From positions 88,962 to 152,961 of the forward strand of contig NW_020825530.1 in assembly GCF_003286085.1 (NCBI RefSeq): 64,000 nucleotides of DNA, read 5' to 3'. This document shows, one piece after another, positions 46,027 through 57,678 of the stretch (position 1 is its first letter; each line of letters starts with the position of its first letter). The stretch comes from Drosophila persimilis. Its lineage: Eukaryota > Arthropoda > Insecta > Diptera > Drosophilidae. The notes beneath the pieces were generated by a model that did no database searches, was not told the origin of the DNA, and saw only the letters and a program-made list of their open reading frames with translations. The translations under genes and the position numbers were made by a program.

Positions 46027-47264
46027 TTCTTCTTGTCTTTTCATAGTGTGATAATTATACCCGATACTCAAAATGAGTATTGGGGTATATTAGATTTGTG
46101 GTAAAAGTGGATGTGTGTAACGTCCAGAAGGAATCGTTTCCGACCCTATAAAGTATATATATTCTCGATCAGCATCAATAGCCGAGTCGATTGAGCCCTG
46201 TCTGTCTGTCCGTCCGTCCGTCTGTACGTCTGTCCGTCCCCTTCAGCGCCTAGTGCTCAAAGACTATAAGAGCTAGAGCAACGATGTTTTGGATCCAGAC
46301 TTCTGTGATATGTCACTGCTACAAAAATATTTCAAAACTTTGCGCCGCCCACTTCCGCCCCCACAAAGGGCGAAAATCTGTGGCATCCACAATTTCGACG
46401 ATACGAGAAAACCAGCTTCTTTAATTTCAGCTACATCAAGGTAGACTTTTCGTTTGGTCTTACGATCACACATCCTGTAGACCCAAGCGACAGCACGCAT
46501 CAGCCTTGTAAATGAAGATAACCTTTCCAGCAACTCCCTGAATATGATATTGACAGATCCATCTGAAGACATCTCATTTATTGATAACGTAAACTTGCAT
46601 CTTACTTCCAGTTCCGTGTCACCAACGTCTGAAGTTCCTAGATTTCATAGACTTGCGTCTATGTTTCTCGAGTTCCAGATCTGAGTTTGGTGCCAAAGTC
46701 TGCCGGGTTATCCTTAGTAGGCACCCAATGCCAATCTTCCAACCTTGTTGCCTCGAAGTATCTCGTCAATTATGTGTCCTACATATGGCTTATATTTTTT
46801 GTTATCTGATTTAATCCATGCTAAGACAGTCTTGGAGTCGGACCACATGTGGTCACATTTGGGTTTGACGTCGTGACCCTCAAGACCTCATATCTTTTAG
46901 ACTGCAGAATCTGAATCGGATCGTATCATTATTATAGCCAGCATCAAGAAAACGCCACACCCCCTTCCACCCCCGCAAAGGACGTAAATCTGGGGCATCC
47001 ACAAATCTCAGAGACTATTAAGGCTAGAGTATTCAAATTAGGTATCCACACTTCTTTTAGATCTCACTATAAAACGTATATCTCAAAATTTCGCCCCACC
47101 CATTTCGCATCCACAATATTGCAGATTCGAGAAAACTAAAAACGCACAATCATAGAGAACTGATTTAGTTCGGATCATTTTTGTAGCGTAAATCAACAAA
47201 TCAATTTGCAGTGGCTACGCAGCGCCCGACGTCACGTTCAGTCCAGTCACAACATGCCCACTCG
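46027..47264 (+). mobile_element. Composite DINE/BEL/DINE cassette
   Basis: 29 bp of NHL 3'-flank sequence, then a cassette starting TATACCCGATACTC at 46056, with the minus-strand BEL/Pao fragment at 46413-46888. Shares TTCATAGACTTG (46644) with the cassettes at 56313 and 61045. Confidence 0.8.
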
Positions 47265-48229
47265 TTTTTTTTGGTTTCTCGTATCTTTGAAATTGTGGAT
47301 GCCACAGATTGTCGTTCTTTGTGTGGGCGGAAGAGGGCGGGGCGAAGTTTTGAAATATACTTGTACCAGTGACATATTATAGAAGTCTGAATACAAAATG
47401 TCGTTGCTCTGGCTCTTATAGTCTCTAGCCACTACGCGCTCAGAGGGATGAACTGACGGACAGACAAACAGAGTATCGGGTATAAAAATCCAGAATTCTC
47501 CCTTTCCACAATTCACAAATTTTTCCTGCATTTGGTCTTAAAAAAAGGCAAAAAATGCGCAATCGGCAGCACTGGATGGAAGAGAGCAATACTGACTATG
47601 TTTCGGGGATAAATATAGATTTTCGGTTGCAGCAGCAACTCAGAACGTTCCCCCTAGTTTTTTTCTTGATCTAGAGTGCCTGGGGATTAAATGTCAAAGT
47701 TAACAATCTTTTGTGATCGGACTTTCGTCATTATTATCGTCAGACTTTTGTGTAAATGAGCATACAGTACGGGTCTAAGAAAAAAAAGTATTCGTCCAAT
47801 ATTTTACTCAAATCTGCGTAAGTGAGCGAAGCGAGTTAGCCGGCAATTGAAGTACGAGAAAAGTGGTTGTGCAAGGGTTAGTGCAAAAAAAATAAGTAGA
47901 TTTAGATTAAAAAGAAGAAAAGCTTGATGGCTACATTAACAGGGAACACGATTGGACCTAAGGATCGATCATGTAGATCAATTAATCAAGAATCTACATG
48001 CAAACAAAATTTCGCGGTTGTACATGAGGTATAAGAAAATTCATATTCAGATGGAAAAATGAAATATTTTCAATAAGGTTTGACTTTTGATTCAGGGAAT
48101 TTAAAACTTTCTGAAATTCAATGAAAAAAAAAACCATATCCGACCGCCATATAATTTCTGCATATAAATTCTTGTTAAGTAAATAAAAAAAAAATACCAA
48201 GCATTCAACATTTTTTTGCATGCTCAAGA
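47265..48229 (+). promoter_or_regulatory. 5' flank of NHL copy 7
   Basis: Old DINE relic to ~47663, then the unique upstream region without insertion. Candidate donor GTAAGT near 47818. The pre-ATG tract reads CATTTTTTTGCATGC, as in copy 4, so the AG of other copies is missing. Confidence 0.4.
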
Positions 48230-49245
48230 ATGGCCAATTTTCATGTACTGATGTCCAACTCCTTGACTGAGGATAGGGCCGGACCAAGTTTTGCTAAACA
48301 ACAACAGCAGCAGCAAGAGGTCGAACAGGCGCTCCAGGCACCAGCCCAAGTGGGACTCAACAACAATAATGGTTACTGCCTGCCAGATGCCAATTCTTCT
48401 GTCAACAGTTTAAGCGCCGTTCACAGTAAGGCCACTCCCATGAAGATCGGGTGGAAATTTGGCTGCCTGGGTGCGGGCAATGGACAATTAAATGCACCGA
48501 ATGGCTTTTGCTTGGGCATCGACGAGGACATCATTGTTGCCGATTCGAAAAATCACCGAATCGCTGTATACGCCAAAATGGGAGCCCTGAAGTTCCAGTT
48601 TGGCGATGCCGGCAAGCGGAACGGCCAGCTTTTTTATCCCCGCAAAGTGGCTGTCTTCCAACACAATGGAAATTTCGTTGTCTGCGATCGCGGCAATGGA
48701 CGCTCTCGCATGCAGATCTTCTCTAAGTGCGGCACATATATGTTCAAGATTTCCATCAGGTTTATGGATATTGTGACCGGGTTGGCTGTCAGCACCAAGG
48801 GTCATATTGTGTCTCGCCGACTGTCTTTGTTATATCCGAGGAGGGTATGCTGTTGCACTGGTTCGACTGCAGTGTCTTTGTGCGTGAACCCTCGGACATA
48901 GCCATACGCGACAATGTTTTCTACCTTTGCGATATGAAGGCTCATGGCGTAACCGTTTTCAAGGACAGTGGCGAATTCCTCTATCGCATTGGCAACGAGA
49001 GGGTATCCTGCTACCCCACGGACATTGATATATCCAGTGCTGGGGATTTGCTCATTGGGGATACCCATGGATATCGCTTCCATGTGACCTGCTACGGGAG
49101 CGACGGTGTTTTCAAGTCGGTCTTCGAGTTTCCTCAACTGAATGTTTCACGTTGCTGCGGCTTGAAGATCACATCCGAAGGTTATGTGGTCACTCTGGCC
49201 AAGAATAACCATCAAGTTCTTGTGATGGATCTGCTGTATGTCTAG
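48230..49245 (+). pseudogene. NHL-repeat (Brat/Mei-P26-like) protein, copy 7, 13-bp deletion
   Basis: 1,016 bp from ATG to the original stop, 13 fewer than intact. The loss follows GGTCATATTGTG (after ~48811), at residue ~194 in NHL repeat 3. The frame then runs out of phase to a stop at 48901 (223 residues). The remainder is still readable in the true frame to 49245. Other changes: Thr for Ala at the GVAVF position, Asp for Gly before IDISS, and Tyr322 shared with copies 1 and 2. The flanking module is otherwise typical, so the loss looks like a simple recent deletion, independent of the lesions in copies 1-3 and 5. Confidence 0.85.
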
Positions 49246-49548
49246 TGATTATAAGATAACACCCTGTTGTGTCCGGGATCGTGAGAATTGCGGATAAACA
49301 CACAATCGCTTATCTTCATCGGTACTTAGGAGTTGGTTACGTTTTATTTCCTATTTGCAAAAGGAGTTTAATACATTTTATTCTTATATGTATCTACGCA
49401 CGCTTCGTCTTTTATCCCCGCTCTTTTATCGACTGCTCAAACTAATGTTACCTTCTTGTCTTTTCATATTGTGACCATTTTTCTTCTTGTCTTTTCATAG
49501 TGTGATCATTTTTCTTCTCTTTTTTTCGTTATGTAGGGTATGTAAAAC
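49246..49548 (+). other. 3' flank of NHL copy 7
   Basis: Conserved post-stop sequence. It continues into TTCGTTATGTAGGGTATGTAAAAC, the longer version otherwise seen only in copies 1 and 2, so this copy preserves the arrangement without a DINE. Confidence 0.5.
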
Positions 49549-49927
49549 CAAAGACTATACAATACCAAGATGTTGCATGAGCGACCAAAAAGCTGTTCTA
49601 TGGCGGGAATTTATCTAAAGCACTCATAAATTTTTTTTAATATTTCGGCTGAGTCCCCACTGTGCCGCGCCAAAGACATCAGCGACCACGCTGCCCTACG
49701 GTTTCGGCACGCAGACGATTCATATTTTGTTTTTGTATTCTTTCTCTTGAGACACACCGACTCGACGCTGACCGAGGCATTTACGAAGCCGAGTAGCATT
49801 TCGGAGGCGAAGGTAGCGTAAAAGAGAATTGAAGTAATAGCCCCGCGCGCCCGTAAAATGAAGCGTGAAACGAAAATTGAAAAAGAATTTGTTCCTCATG
49901 CAACATCTTGGTATTGTATAGTCTTTG
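49549..49927. mobile_element. 379-bp terminal-inverted-repeat transposon (MITE-like)
   Basis: Perfect 33-bp inverted terminal repeats, starting CAAAGACTATACAATACCAA. Flanked by a 7-bp direct repeat GTAAAAC (49542-49548 and 49928-49934). Copies 1 and 2 show the empty site. No transposase. A 7-bp target duplication excludes Tc1/mariner and piggyBac and would suit a P-superfamily (1360/ProtoP-like) element, but the family is not established. Single copy here. Confidence 0.85.
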
Positions 49928-49959
49928 GTAAAACTAAGTATATATAAGCTAATTTTTCT

Positions 49960-51497
49960 CAACAACGTCTAGCTTTGCCAGCATAGAGGTTGGGCGGTGT
50001 AGAACTCCAGCCGTCGTCTTTACAGTGGCTGAGCGAACCTGTCCGTCGTCCAGGCCTGACTGCTAGAAGAACTCACTTTTTCCTTTGAGATCGATGAAGA
50101 TTCTTATTACAGATAAGAGCAATGTCCATTTCAGCGAGTGGTGGCACTGGGTGATGCCACTTTGTCCGTCTGCATAGGTCTGGTAGGTACTCATTGAGCC
50201 ACTTGTTCCAAAATGAGTGTGAGTTCTGCTGAGCGATGCGCCATTCCTTTCGAGTTGGCTGGTACTTCTCCTCTTGTGGATGTGGTGTCTGGCTGGAATT
50301 GGGAGAACCTAAAAGAAAGTGATTTGGGGTTATCGGATCGTCTGTGGGGTTATCCAGAGCAATGTGTGTAAGCGGTCTGGAATTTACTATGTTTTCAGCG
50401 TTACACAGGCTACACAGTATGTCTTCTGTCAGCTTTTTGTCATGCAGTGCGTGTCCTATGGCTCTCTTCACACTTCGTACCAATAATTCCCAGCCCCCAC
50501 CTGCGGGCAATTAAACAGCCATTCGAATTGCTTGGTTGACAAGTCGTTCGCTATTCTAATGTGATCGAGGTCCTGCAATTCTCTTTCCAATTCATGTTCA
50601 GCTCCCACCAAATTGGTACCACTGTCAGATCGGATTCTTACTGGTCTTTACGGCGCCGCGCCATGAAGTTATGCAATACTCGAAGACACGTATCTGTTGT
50701 CAGGTCCCTGGGAATTTCCAAATGAATTGCTCTTATTGTAAGGCATGTAAATATGCATATCCAGCGTTTCTCGGTACTCCTTGCTCTTACAACCAGAAAC
50801 GGTCCCATGTAGTCGATTCCAACATATGAGAATGGGCATACGTGCGGATAGAGTCGGTCCTTAGGAAGTTGTACCATTAATGGCGTTTTTGGTGAAGCTC
50901 TCTGGATTTTACAAGTCATACAATTTCTGCTGCACGGCGAACCTCCAGTCTCCAACCTGTCCAGTCAATAGCAACATCCTGTACATTGCGGATCACTATG
51001 AGTACAGCTTCTTTAATTTCAGCTACATCAAGGTAGACTTTTCGTTTGGTCTTACGATCACACATCCTGTAGACCCAAGCGACAGCACGCATCAGCCTTG
51101 TAAATGAAGATAACCCTTCCAGCAACTCCCTGAATACGATATTGACAGATCCATCTGAAGACATCTCATTTATTGATAACGTAAACTTGCATCTTACTTC
51201 CAGTTCCGTGTCACCAACGTCTGAAGTTCCTAGATTCCATAGACTTGCGTCCTCTTGAAGGAATTGAGGGAGGTTTCTCGAGTTCTAGATCTGAGTTTGG
51301 TGCCAAAGTCTGCCGGGTTATCCTTAGTAGGCACCCAATGCCAATCTTCCAACCTTGTTGCCTCGAAGTATCTCGTCAATTATGTGTCCTACATATGGCT
51401 TATATTTTTTGTGATCTGATTTAATCAATGCTAAGACAGTCTTGGAGTCGGACCACATGTGGTCACATTTGGGTTTGACGTCGTGACCCTCAAGACC
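49960..51497 (-). mobile_element. BEL/Pao retrotransposon fragment without the 1.9-kb insertion
   Basis: Minus strand: RNase H (~51497-51290), zinc-binding and linker region (51164-50930), integrase core with GIDYMGPFLVVRARSTEKRW (50830-50770) and SDSGTNLVGAEHEL (~50620), catalytic-Glu region with PAGGGWELLVRSVKRAIGHA (50505-50450), and C-terminal NPTDDPITPNHFLLG. Here the core is uninterrupted and the C run before the Glu is complete. There is still a 1-bp deletion at TTTCTGCTGCACGG (~50929) and a stop after RRRKDQ (50638). No LTRs. Best-preserved fragment in the window, but inactive. Confidence 0.85.
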
Positions 51498-51779
51498 TCA
51501 TATCTTTTAGACTGCAGAATCTGAATCGGATCGTATCATAATTATAGCCAGCATCAAGAAAACGCCACACCCCCTTCCACCCCCGCAAAGGACTTAAATC
51601 TGGGGCATCCACAAATCTCAGAGACTATTAAGGCTAGAGTATTCAAATTAGGTATCCACACTCCTTTTAGATCTCAATATAAAACGTATAGATTCGAGAA
51701 TCTGCAGATTCGAGAAAACTAAAAACGCACAATCATAGATAACTGATTTAGTTCCAGTCACAACATGCCCACTCGTTTT
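51498..51779 (+). repeat. DINE-1-like fragment
   Basis: Same junction and sequence as 14448-14729, ending CACAACATGCCCACTCG. Confidence 0.65.
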
Positions 51780-52987
51780 TATAGCCGATAATCAAAATGA
51801 GTATTGGGGTATATTAGATTTGTGGTAAAAGTGGATGTGTGTAACGTCCAGAAGGAATCGTTTCCGACCCTATAAAGTATATATATTCTCGATCAGCATC
51901 AATAGCCGAGTCGATTGAGCCCTGTCTGTCTGTCCGTCCGTCCGTCTGTACGTCTGTTCGTCCCCTTCAGCGCCTAGTGCTCAAAGACTATAAGAGCTAG
52001 AGCAACGATGTTTTGGATCCAGACTTCTGTGATATGTCACTGCTACAAAAATATTTCAAAACTTTGCGCCGCCCACTTCCGCCCCCACAAAGGGCGAAAA
52101 TCTGTGGCATCCACAATTTCGACGATACGAGAAAACCAGCTTCTTTAATTTCAGCTACATCAAGGTAGACTTTTCGTTTGGTCTTACGATCACACATCCT
52201 GTAGACCCAAGCGACAGCACGCATCAGCCTTGTAAATGAAGATAACCTTTCCAGCAACTCCCTGAATATGATATTGACAGATCCATCTGAAGACATCTCA
52301 TTTATTGATAACGTAAACTTGCATCTTACTTCCAGTTCCGTGTCACCAACGTCTGAAGTTCCTAGATTCCATAGACTTGCGTCTATGTTTCTCGAGTTCC
52401 AGATCTGAGTTTGGTGCCAAAGTCTGCCGGGTTATCCTTAGTAGGCACCCAATGCCAATCTTCCAACCTTGTTGCCTCGAAGTATCTCGTCAATTATGTG
52501 TCCTACATATGGCTTATATTTTTTGTTATCTGATTTAATCCATGCTAAGACAGTCTTGGAGTCGGACCACATGTGGTCACATTTGGGTTTGACGTCGTGA
52601 CCCTCAAGACCTCATATCTTTTAGACTGCAGAATCTGAATCGGATCGTATCATTATTATAGCCAGCATCAAGAAAACGCCACACCCCCTTCCACCCCCGC
52701 AAAGGACGTAAATCTGGGGCATCCACAAATCTCAGAGACTATTAAGGCTAGAGTATTCAAATTAGGTATCCACACTTCTTTTAGATCTCACTATAAAACG
52801 TATATCTCAAAATTTCGCCCCACCCATTTCGCATCCACAATATTGCAGATTCGAGAAAACTAAAAACGCACAATCATAGAGAACTGATTTAGTTCGGATC
52901 ATTTTTGTAGCGTAAATCAACAAATCAATTTGCAGTGGCTACGCAGCGCCCGACGTCACGTTCAGTCCAGTCACAACATGCCCACTC
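51780..52987 (+). mobile_element. Composite DINE/BEL/DINE cassette
   Basis: Begins TATAGCCGATAATC, a mutated terminus like that at 14730. The minus-strand BEL/Pao fragment is at 52137-52612, and the cassette ends GCCCACTCG. Confidence 0.8.
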
Positions 52988-53917
52988 GTTTTTTTTTGGT
53001 TTCTCGTATCTTTGAAATTGTGGATGCCACAGATTGTCGTTCTTTGTGTGGGCGGAAGGGGGCGGGGCGAAGTTTTGAAATATACTTGTACCAGTGACAT
53101 ATTATAGAAGTCTGAATACAAAATGTCGTTGCTCTGGCTCTTATAGTCTCTGAGCACTACGCGCTCAGAGGGATGAACTGACGGACAGACAAACAGAGTA
53201 TCGGGTATAAAAATCCAGAATTCTCCCTTTCCACAATTCACAAATTTTTCCTGCATTTGGTCTTAAAAAAAGGCAAAAAATGCGCAATCGGCAGCACTGG
53301 ATGGAAGAGAGCAATACTGACTATGTTTCGGGGATAAATATAGATTTTCGGTTGCAGCAGCAACTCAGAACGTTCCCCCTAGTTTTTTTCTTGATCTAGA
53401 GTGCCTGGGGATTAAATGTCAAAGTTAACAATCTTTTGTGATCGGACTTTCGTCATTATTATCGTCAGACTTTTGTGTAAATGAGCATACAGTACGGGTC
53501 TAAGAAAAAAAAGTATTCGTCCAATATTTTACTCAAATCTGCGTAAGTGAGCGAAGCGAGTTAGCCGGCAATTGAAGTACGAGAAAAGTGGTTGTGCAAG
53601 GATTAGTGCAAAAAAAAATAAGTAGATTTAGATTAAAAAGAAGAAAAGCTTGATGGCTACATTAACAGTGAACACGATTGGACCTAAGGATCGATCATGT
53701 AGATCAATTCATCAAGAATCTACATGCAAACAAAATTTCGCGGTTGTACATGAGGTATAAGAAAATTCATATTCAGATGGAAAAATGAAATATTTTCAAT
53801 AAGGTTTGACTTTTGATTCAGGGAATTTAAAACTTTCTGAAATTCAATGAAAAAAAAACCATATCCGACCGCCATATAATTTCTGCATATAAATTCTTGT
53901 TAAGTAAATAAAAAAAA
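52988..53917 (+). promoter_or_regulatory. 5' flank of NHL copy 8, cut off from the gene by a DINE
   Basis: Old DINE relic to ~53389, then the unique region including GTAAGT (~53543), ending in the A-run ...AAGTAAATAAAAAAA. A DINE follows at once, so this flank lies ~1.1 kb further from the ATG than in copies 3, 4 and 7. It is also most of the left arm of the inverted repeat 52988-54248 / 57321-58605. Confidence 0.45.
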
Positions 53918-54248
53918 CGAGGGGCAACTCTAGAGTTATACCCGATACTAAGTCAGTATGGCTCTCCTCCAGCAGACGCCGGACAAAGAGTGCGTGCGAG
54001 AGAGACAGAAAATCAGTCTGAGCGTGACGTCGGGCGCTGCGTAGCCACTGCAAATTGATTTGTTCCTTTTGGCTATAAAAATGATCTGATCTGATCCAGA
54101 TTCAGCAATCTAATAGATATGGTCATTATCTATGATTCTGCGTTTTTAGTTTTCTCAAATCTGCAATATTGTGGATGCAACAGATTTTCGTCCTTTGTGG
54201 GGGCGGATGGGGGTGGGGCGAAATTCTGAGATATACGTTTTATAGTGA
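52988..54248 (+). repeat. Inverted repeat, left arm (~1.26 kb)
   Basis: Reverse complement of 57321-58605. The arms share a distinctive ~20-bp loss in the DINE (GACGCCGGACAAAGAG where other copies have GACGCCGCTAATATT...GACAAAGAG). They differ mainly by ~25 bp near the DINE 3' hairpin, missing in this arm. The spacer is ~3.07 kb and contains NHL copy 8. Confidence 0.85.
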
Positions 54249-54981
54249 CATCTTAAAGGAGTGTGTGCACCAAATTTGGTTACTCTAGCCTTAATAGTCT
54301 CTGAGATTTGTGGTTGCCTCAGATTTTCGTCCTTTGCGGGGGCGGAAGGGGGTGTGGCGAAATTTGGACATGAAACGGTCAAGGTTCGATATCACAGGAG
54401 TGTGGATACCAAATTTGGTTGCTCTGGCTTTTATAGGTTCTGAGATCCTTGAACTCATATTTTGCAATTGGCAAAACCGACCATGAAACCTGTGTGTTAG
54501 AGTGAGACAGAGCGGGAAAGAGTGAAATTGTTTTCGTGATTCTGGCTATAATAATTATACGATCTAATAATTCAGATTTTGCACTCTAGAAGATATAGTC
54601 ATCTTCTACGATTCTGCGTTTTTAGTTTTCTCGTATCGTCGAAATTGTGGATGCCACAGATTTTCGCCCTTTGTGGGGGCGGAAGTGGGCGGGGCAAAGT
54701 TTTGAAATATTTTTGGAGCAGTGACATATCACAGAAGTCTGGATCCAAAACATCGTTGTTCTAGCTCTTATAGTCTTTGAGCATTAGGCGCTGAAGGGGA
54801 CGGACAGACGGACAGACGGACGGACGGACAGACAGACAGGGCTCAATCGACTCGGCTATTGATGCTGATCAAGAATATATATACTTTATAGGGTCGGAAA
54901 CGATTCCTTCTGGACGTTACACACATCCACTTTTACCACAAATCTAATATACCCCAATACTCATTTTGAGTATCGGGTATA
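53918..54981 (-). mobile_element. DINE-1-like insertion 38 bp upstream of NHL copy 8
   Basis: Minus-orientation DINE from CGAGGGGCAACTC to GAGTATCGGGTATA, placed in the A-run AAATAAAAAA/AAAATACCAAGC of the NHL 5' flank. Its 3' hairpin end is partly deleted. The tetranucleotide run lies at ~54800-54838. It brings a stretch of foreign sequence directly in front of the acceptor-like CTTTTTTAG and the ATG. Confidence 0.8.
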
Positions 54982-55019
54982 AAAATACCAAGCATTCAAC
55001 TTTTTTAGCATGCTCAAGA

Positions 55020-56048
55020 ATGGCCAATTTTCATGTACTGATGTCCAACTCCTTGACTGAGGATAGGGCCGGACCAAGTTTTGCTAAACAACAACAGCAG
55101 CAGCAAGAGGTCGAACAGGCGCTCCAGGCACCAGCCCAAGTGGGACTCAACAACAATAATGGTTACTGCCTGCCAGATGCCAATTCTTCTGTCAACAGTT
55201 TAAGCGCCGTTCACAGTAAGGCCACTCCCATGAAGATCGGGTGGAAATTTGGCTGCCTGGGTGCGGGCAATGGACAATTAAATGCACCGAATGGCTTTTG
55301 CTTGGGCATCGACGAGGACATCATTGTTGCCGATTCGAAAAATCACCGAATCGCTGTATACGCCAAAATGGGAGCCCTGAAGTTCCAGTTTGGCGATGCC
55401 GGCAAGCGGAACGGCCAGCTTTTTTATCCCCGCAAAGTGGCTGTCTTCCAACACAATGGAAATTTCGTTGTCTGCGATCGCGGCAATGGACGCTCTCGCA
55501 TGCAGATCTTCTCTAAGTGCGGCACATATATGTTCAAGATTTCCATCAGGTTTATGGATATTGTGACCGGGTTGGCTGTCAGCACCAAGGGTCATATTGT
55601 GGCCGTCGATAGTGTCTCGCCGACTGTCTTTGTTATATCCGAGGAGGGTATGCTGTTGCACTGGTTCGACTGCAGTGTCTTTGTGCGTGAACCCTCAGAC
55701 ATAGCCATACGCGACAATGTTTTCTACCTTTGCGATATGAAGGCTCATGGCGTGGCCGTTTTCAAGGACAGTGGCGAATTCCTCTATCGCATTGGCAACG
55801 AGAGGGTATCCTGCTACCCCACGGGCATTGATATATCCAGTGCTGGGGATTTGCTCATTGGGGATACCCATGGATATCGCTTCCATGTGACCTGCTACGG
55901 GAGCGACGGTGTTTTCAAGTCGGTCTTCGAGTTTCCTCAACTGAATGTTTCACGTTGCTGCGGCTTGAAGATCACATCCGAAGGTCATGTGGTCACTCTG
56001 GCCAAGAATAACCATCAAGTTCTTGTGATGGATCTGCTGTATGTCTAG
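55020..56048 (+). CDS. Stand-alone NHL beta-propeller protein (Brat/Mei-P26-like), copy 8, intact
   Basis: Complete 342-residue frame, identical in translation to copy 9, with the family consensus at variable sites (Ala186, Arg257, Arg262, Pro267, His323). Domain layout as at 23846. The frame is open for 18 more codons into the DINE, but that extension would start at a TTG and includes the acceptor-like AG, so I take the ATG at 55020. The upstream DINE ends only 38 bp away. Either the DINE supplies the promoter and 5' UTR, or the gene is transcribed from the displaced flank at 52988-53917 with the DINE inside an intron. A working propeller protein is plausible, but expression is unknown. Confidence 0.85.
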   Translation: MANFHVLMSNSLTEDRAGPSFAKQQQQQQEVEQALQAPAQVGLNNNNGYCLPDANSSVNSLSAVHSKATPMKIGWKFGCLGAGNGQLNAPNGFCLGIDEDIIVADSKNHRIAVYAKMGALKFQFGDAGKRNGQLFYPRKVAVFQHNGNFVVCDRGNGRSRMQIFSKCGTYMFKISIRFMDIVTGLAVSTKGHIVAVDSVSPTVFVISEEGMLLHWFDCSVFVREPSDIAIRDNVFYLCDMKAHGVAVFKDSGEFLYRIGNERVSCYPTGIDISSAGDLLIGDTHGYRFHVTCYGSDGVFKSVFEFPQLNVSRCCGLKITSEGHVVTLAKNNHQVLVMDLLYV

Positions 56049-56312
56049 TGATTATAAGATAACACCCTGTTGTGTCCGGGATCGTGAGAATTGCGGATAA
56101 ACACACAATCGCTTATCTTCATCGGTACTTAGGCGTTGGTTGCGTTTTATTTCCTATTTGCAAAAGGAGTTTAATACATTTTATTCTTATATGTATCTAC
56201 GCACGCTTCGTCTTTTCTCCCCGATCTTTTATCGACTGCTCAAACTAATGTTACCTTATTGTCTTTTCATATTGTGACCATTTTTCTTCTTGTCTTTTCA
56301 TAGTGTGATAAT
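56049..56312 (+). other. 3' flank of NHL copy 8
   Basis: Conserved post-stop sequence up to the DINE terminus. Confidence 0.5.
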
Positions 56313-57678
56313 TATACCCGATACTCAAAATGAGTATTGGGGTATATTAGATTTGTGGTAAAAGTGGATGTGTGTAACGTCCAGAAGGAATCGTTTCCGA
56401 CCCTATAAAGTATATATATTCTCGATCAGCATCAATAGACGAGTCGATTGAGCCCTGTCTGTCTGTCCGTCCGTCCGTCTGTACGTCTGTCCGTCCCCTT
56501 CAGCGCCTAGTGCTCAAAGACTATAAGAGCTAGAGCAACGATGTTTTGGATCCAGACTTCTGTGATATGTCACTGCTACAAAAATATTTCAAAACTTTGC
56601 GCCGCCCACTTCCGCCCCCACAAAGGGCGAAAATCTGTGGCATCCACAATTTCGACGATACGAGAAAACCAGCTTCTTTAATTTCAGCTACATCAAGGTA
56701 GACTTTTCGTTTGGTCTTACGATCACACATCCTGTAGACCCAAGCGACAGCACGCATCAGCCTTGTAAATGAGGATAACCTTTCCAGCAACTCCCTGAAT
56801 ATGATATTGACAGATCCATCTGAAGACATCTCATTTATTGATAACGTAAACTTGCATCTTACTTCCAGTTCCGTGTCACCAACGTCTGAAGTTCCTAGAT
56901 TTCATAGACTTGCGTCTATGTTTCTCGAGTTCCAGATCTGAGTTTGGTGCCAAAGTCTGCCGGGTTATCCTTAGTAGGCACCCAATGCCAATCTTCCAAC
57001 CTTGTTGCCTCGAAGTATCTCGTCAATTATGTGTCCTACATATGGCTTATATTTTTTGTTATCTGATTTAATCCATGCTAAGACAGTCTTGGAGTCGGAC
57101 CACATGTGGTCACATTTGGGTTTGACGTCGTGACCCTCAAGACCTCATATCTTTTAGACTGCAGAATCTGAATCGGATCGTATCATTATTATACCCAGCA
57201 TCAAGAAAACGCCACACCCCCTTCCATCCCCGCAAAGGACGTAAATCTGGGGCATCCACAAATCTCAGAGACTATTAAGGCTAGAGTATTCAAATTAGGT
57301 ATCCACACTTCTTTTAGATCTCACTATAAAACGTATATCTCAGAATTTCGCCCCACCCCCATCCGCCCCCACAAAGGACGAAAATCTGTTGCATCCACAA
57401 TATTGCAGATTTGAGAAAACTAAAAACGCAGAATCATAGATAATGACCATATCTATTAGATTGCTGAATCTGGATCAGATCAGACCATTTTTTTAGCCAA
57501 AAGGAACAAATCAATTTGCATTGGCTACGCAGCGCCCGACGTCACGCTCAGACTGATTTTCTGTCTCTCTCGCACGCACTCTTTGTCCGGCGTCTGCCGG
57601 AGGAGAGCCATACTGACTTAGTATCGGGTATAACTCTAGAGTTGCGGTGTCCGCAGCAACTCCCAACGTTCCCCCTCG
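56313..57678 (+). mobile_element. Composite DINE/BEL cassette with a different 3' end
   Basis: 5' part as in the other cassettes, with the BEL/Pao fragment at 56670-57145 and GACGAGTCG for GCCGAGTCG in the DINE 5' region. At ~57321, within TCACTATAAAACG, it switches to the 3' part of an ordinary DINE (ending GTTCCCCCTCG at 57678). That switch point is also the inner end of the inverted-repeat arm, so it marks the recombination site. Confidence 0.75.

Noticed and set aside
54966-55019. 18-residue N-terminal extension of NHL copies 8 and 9 into the DINE
   Set aside because: It would start at TTG and crosses the likely acceptor AG. The conserved ATG at 55020 is the better start.
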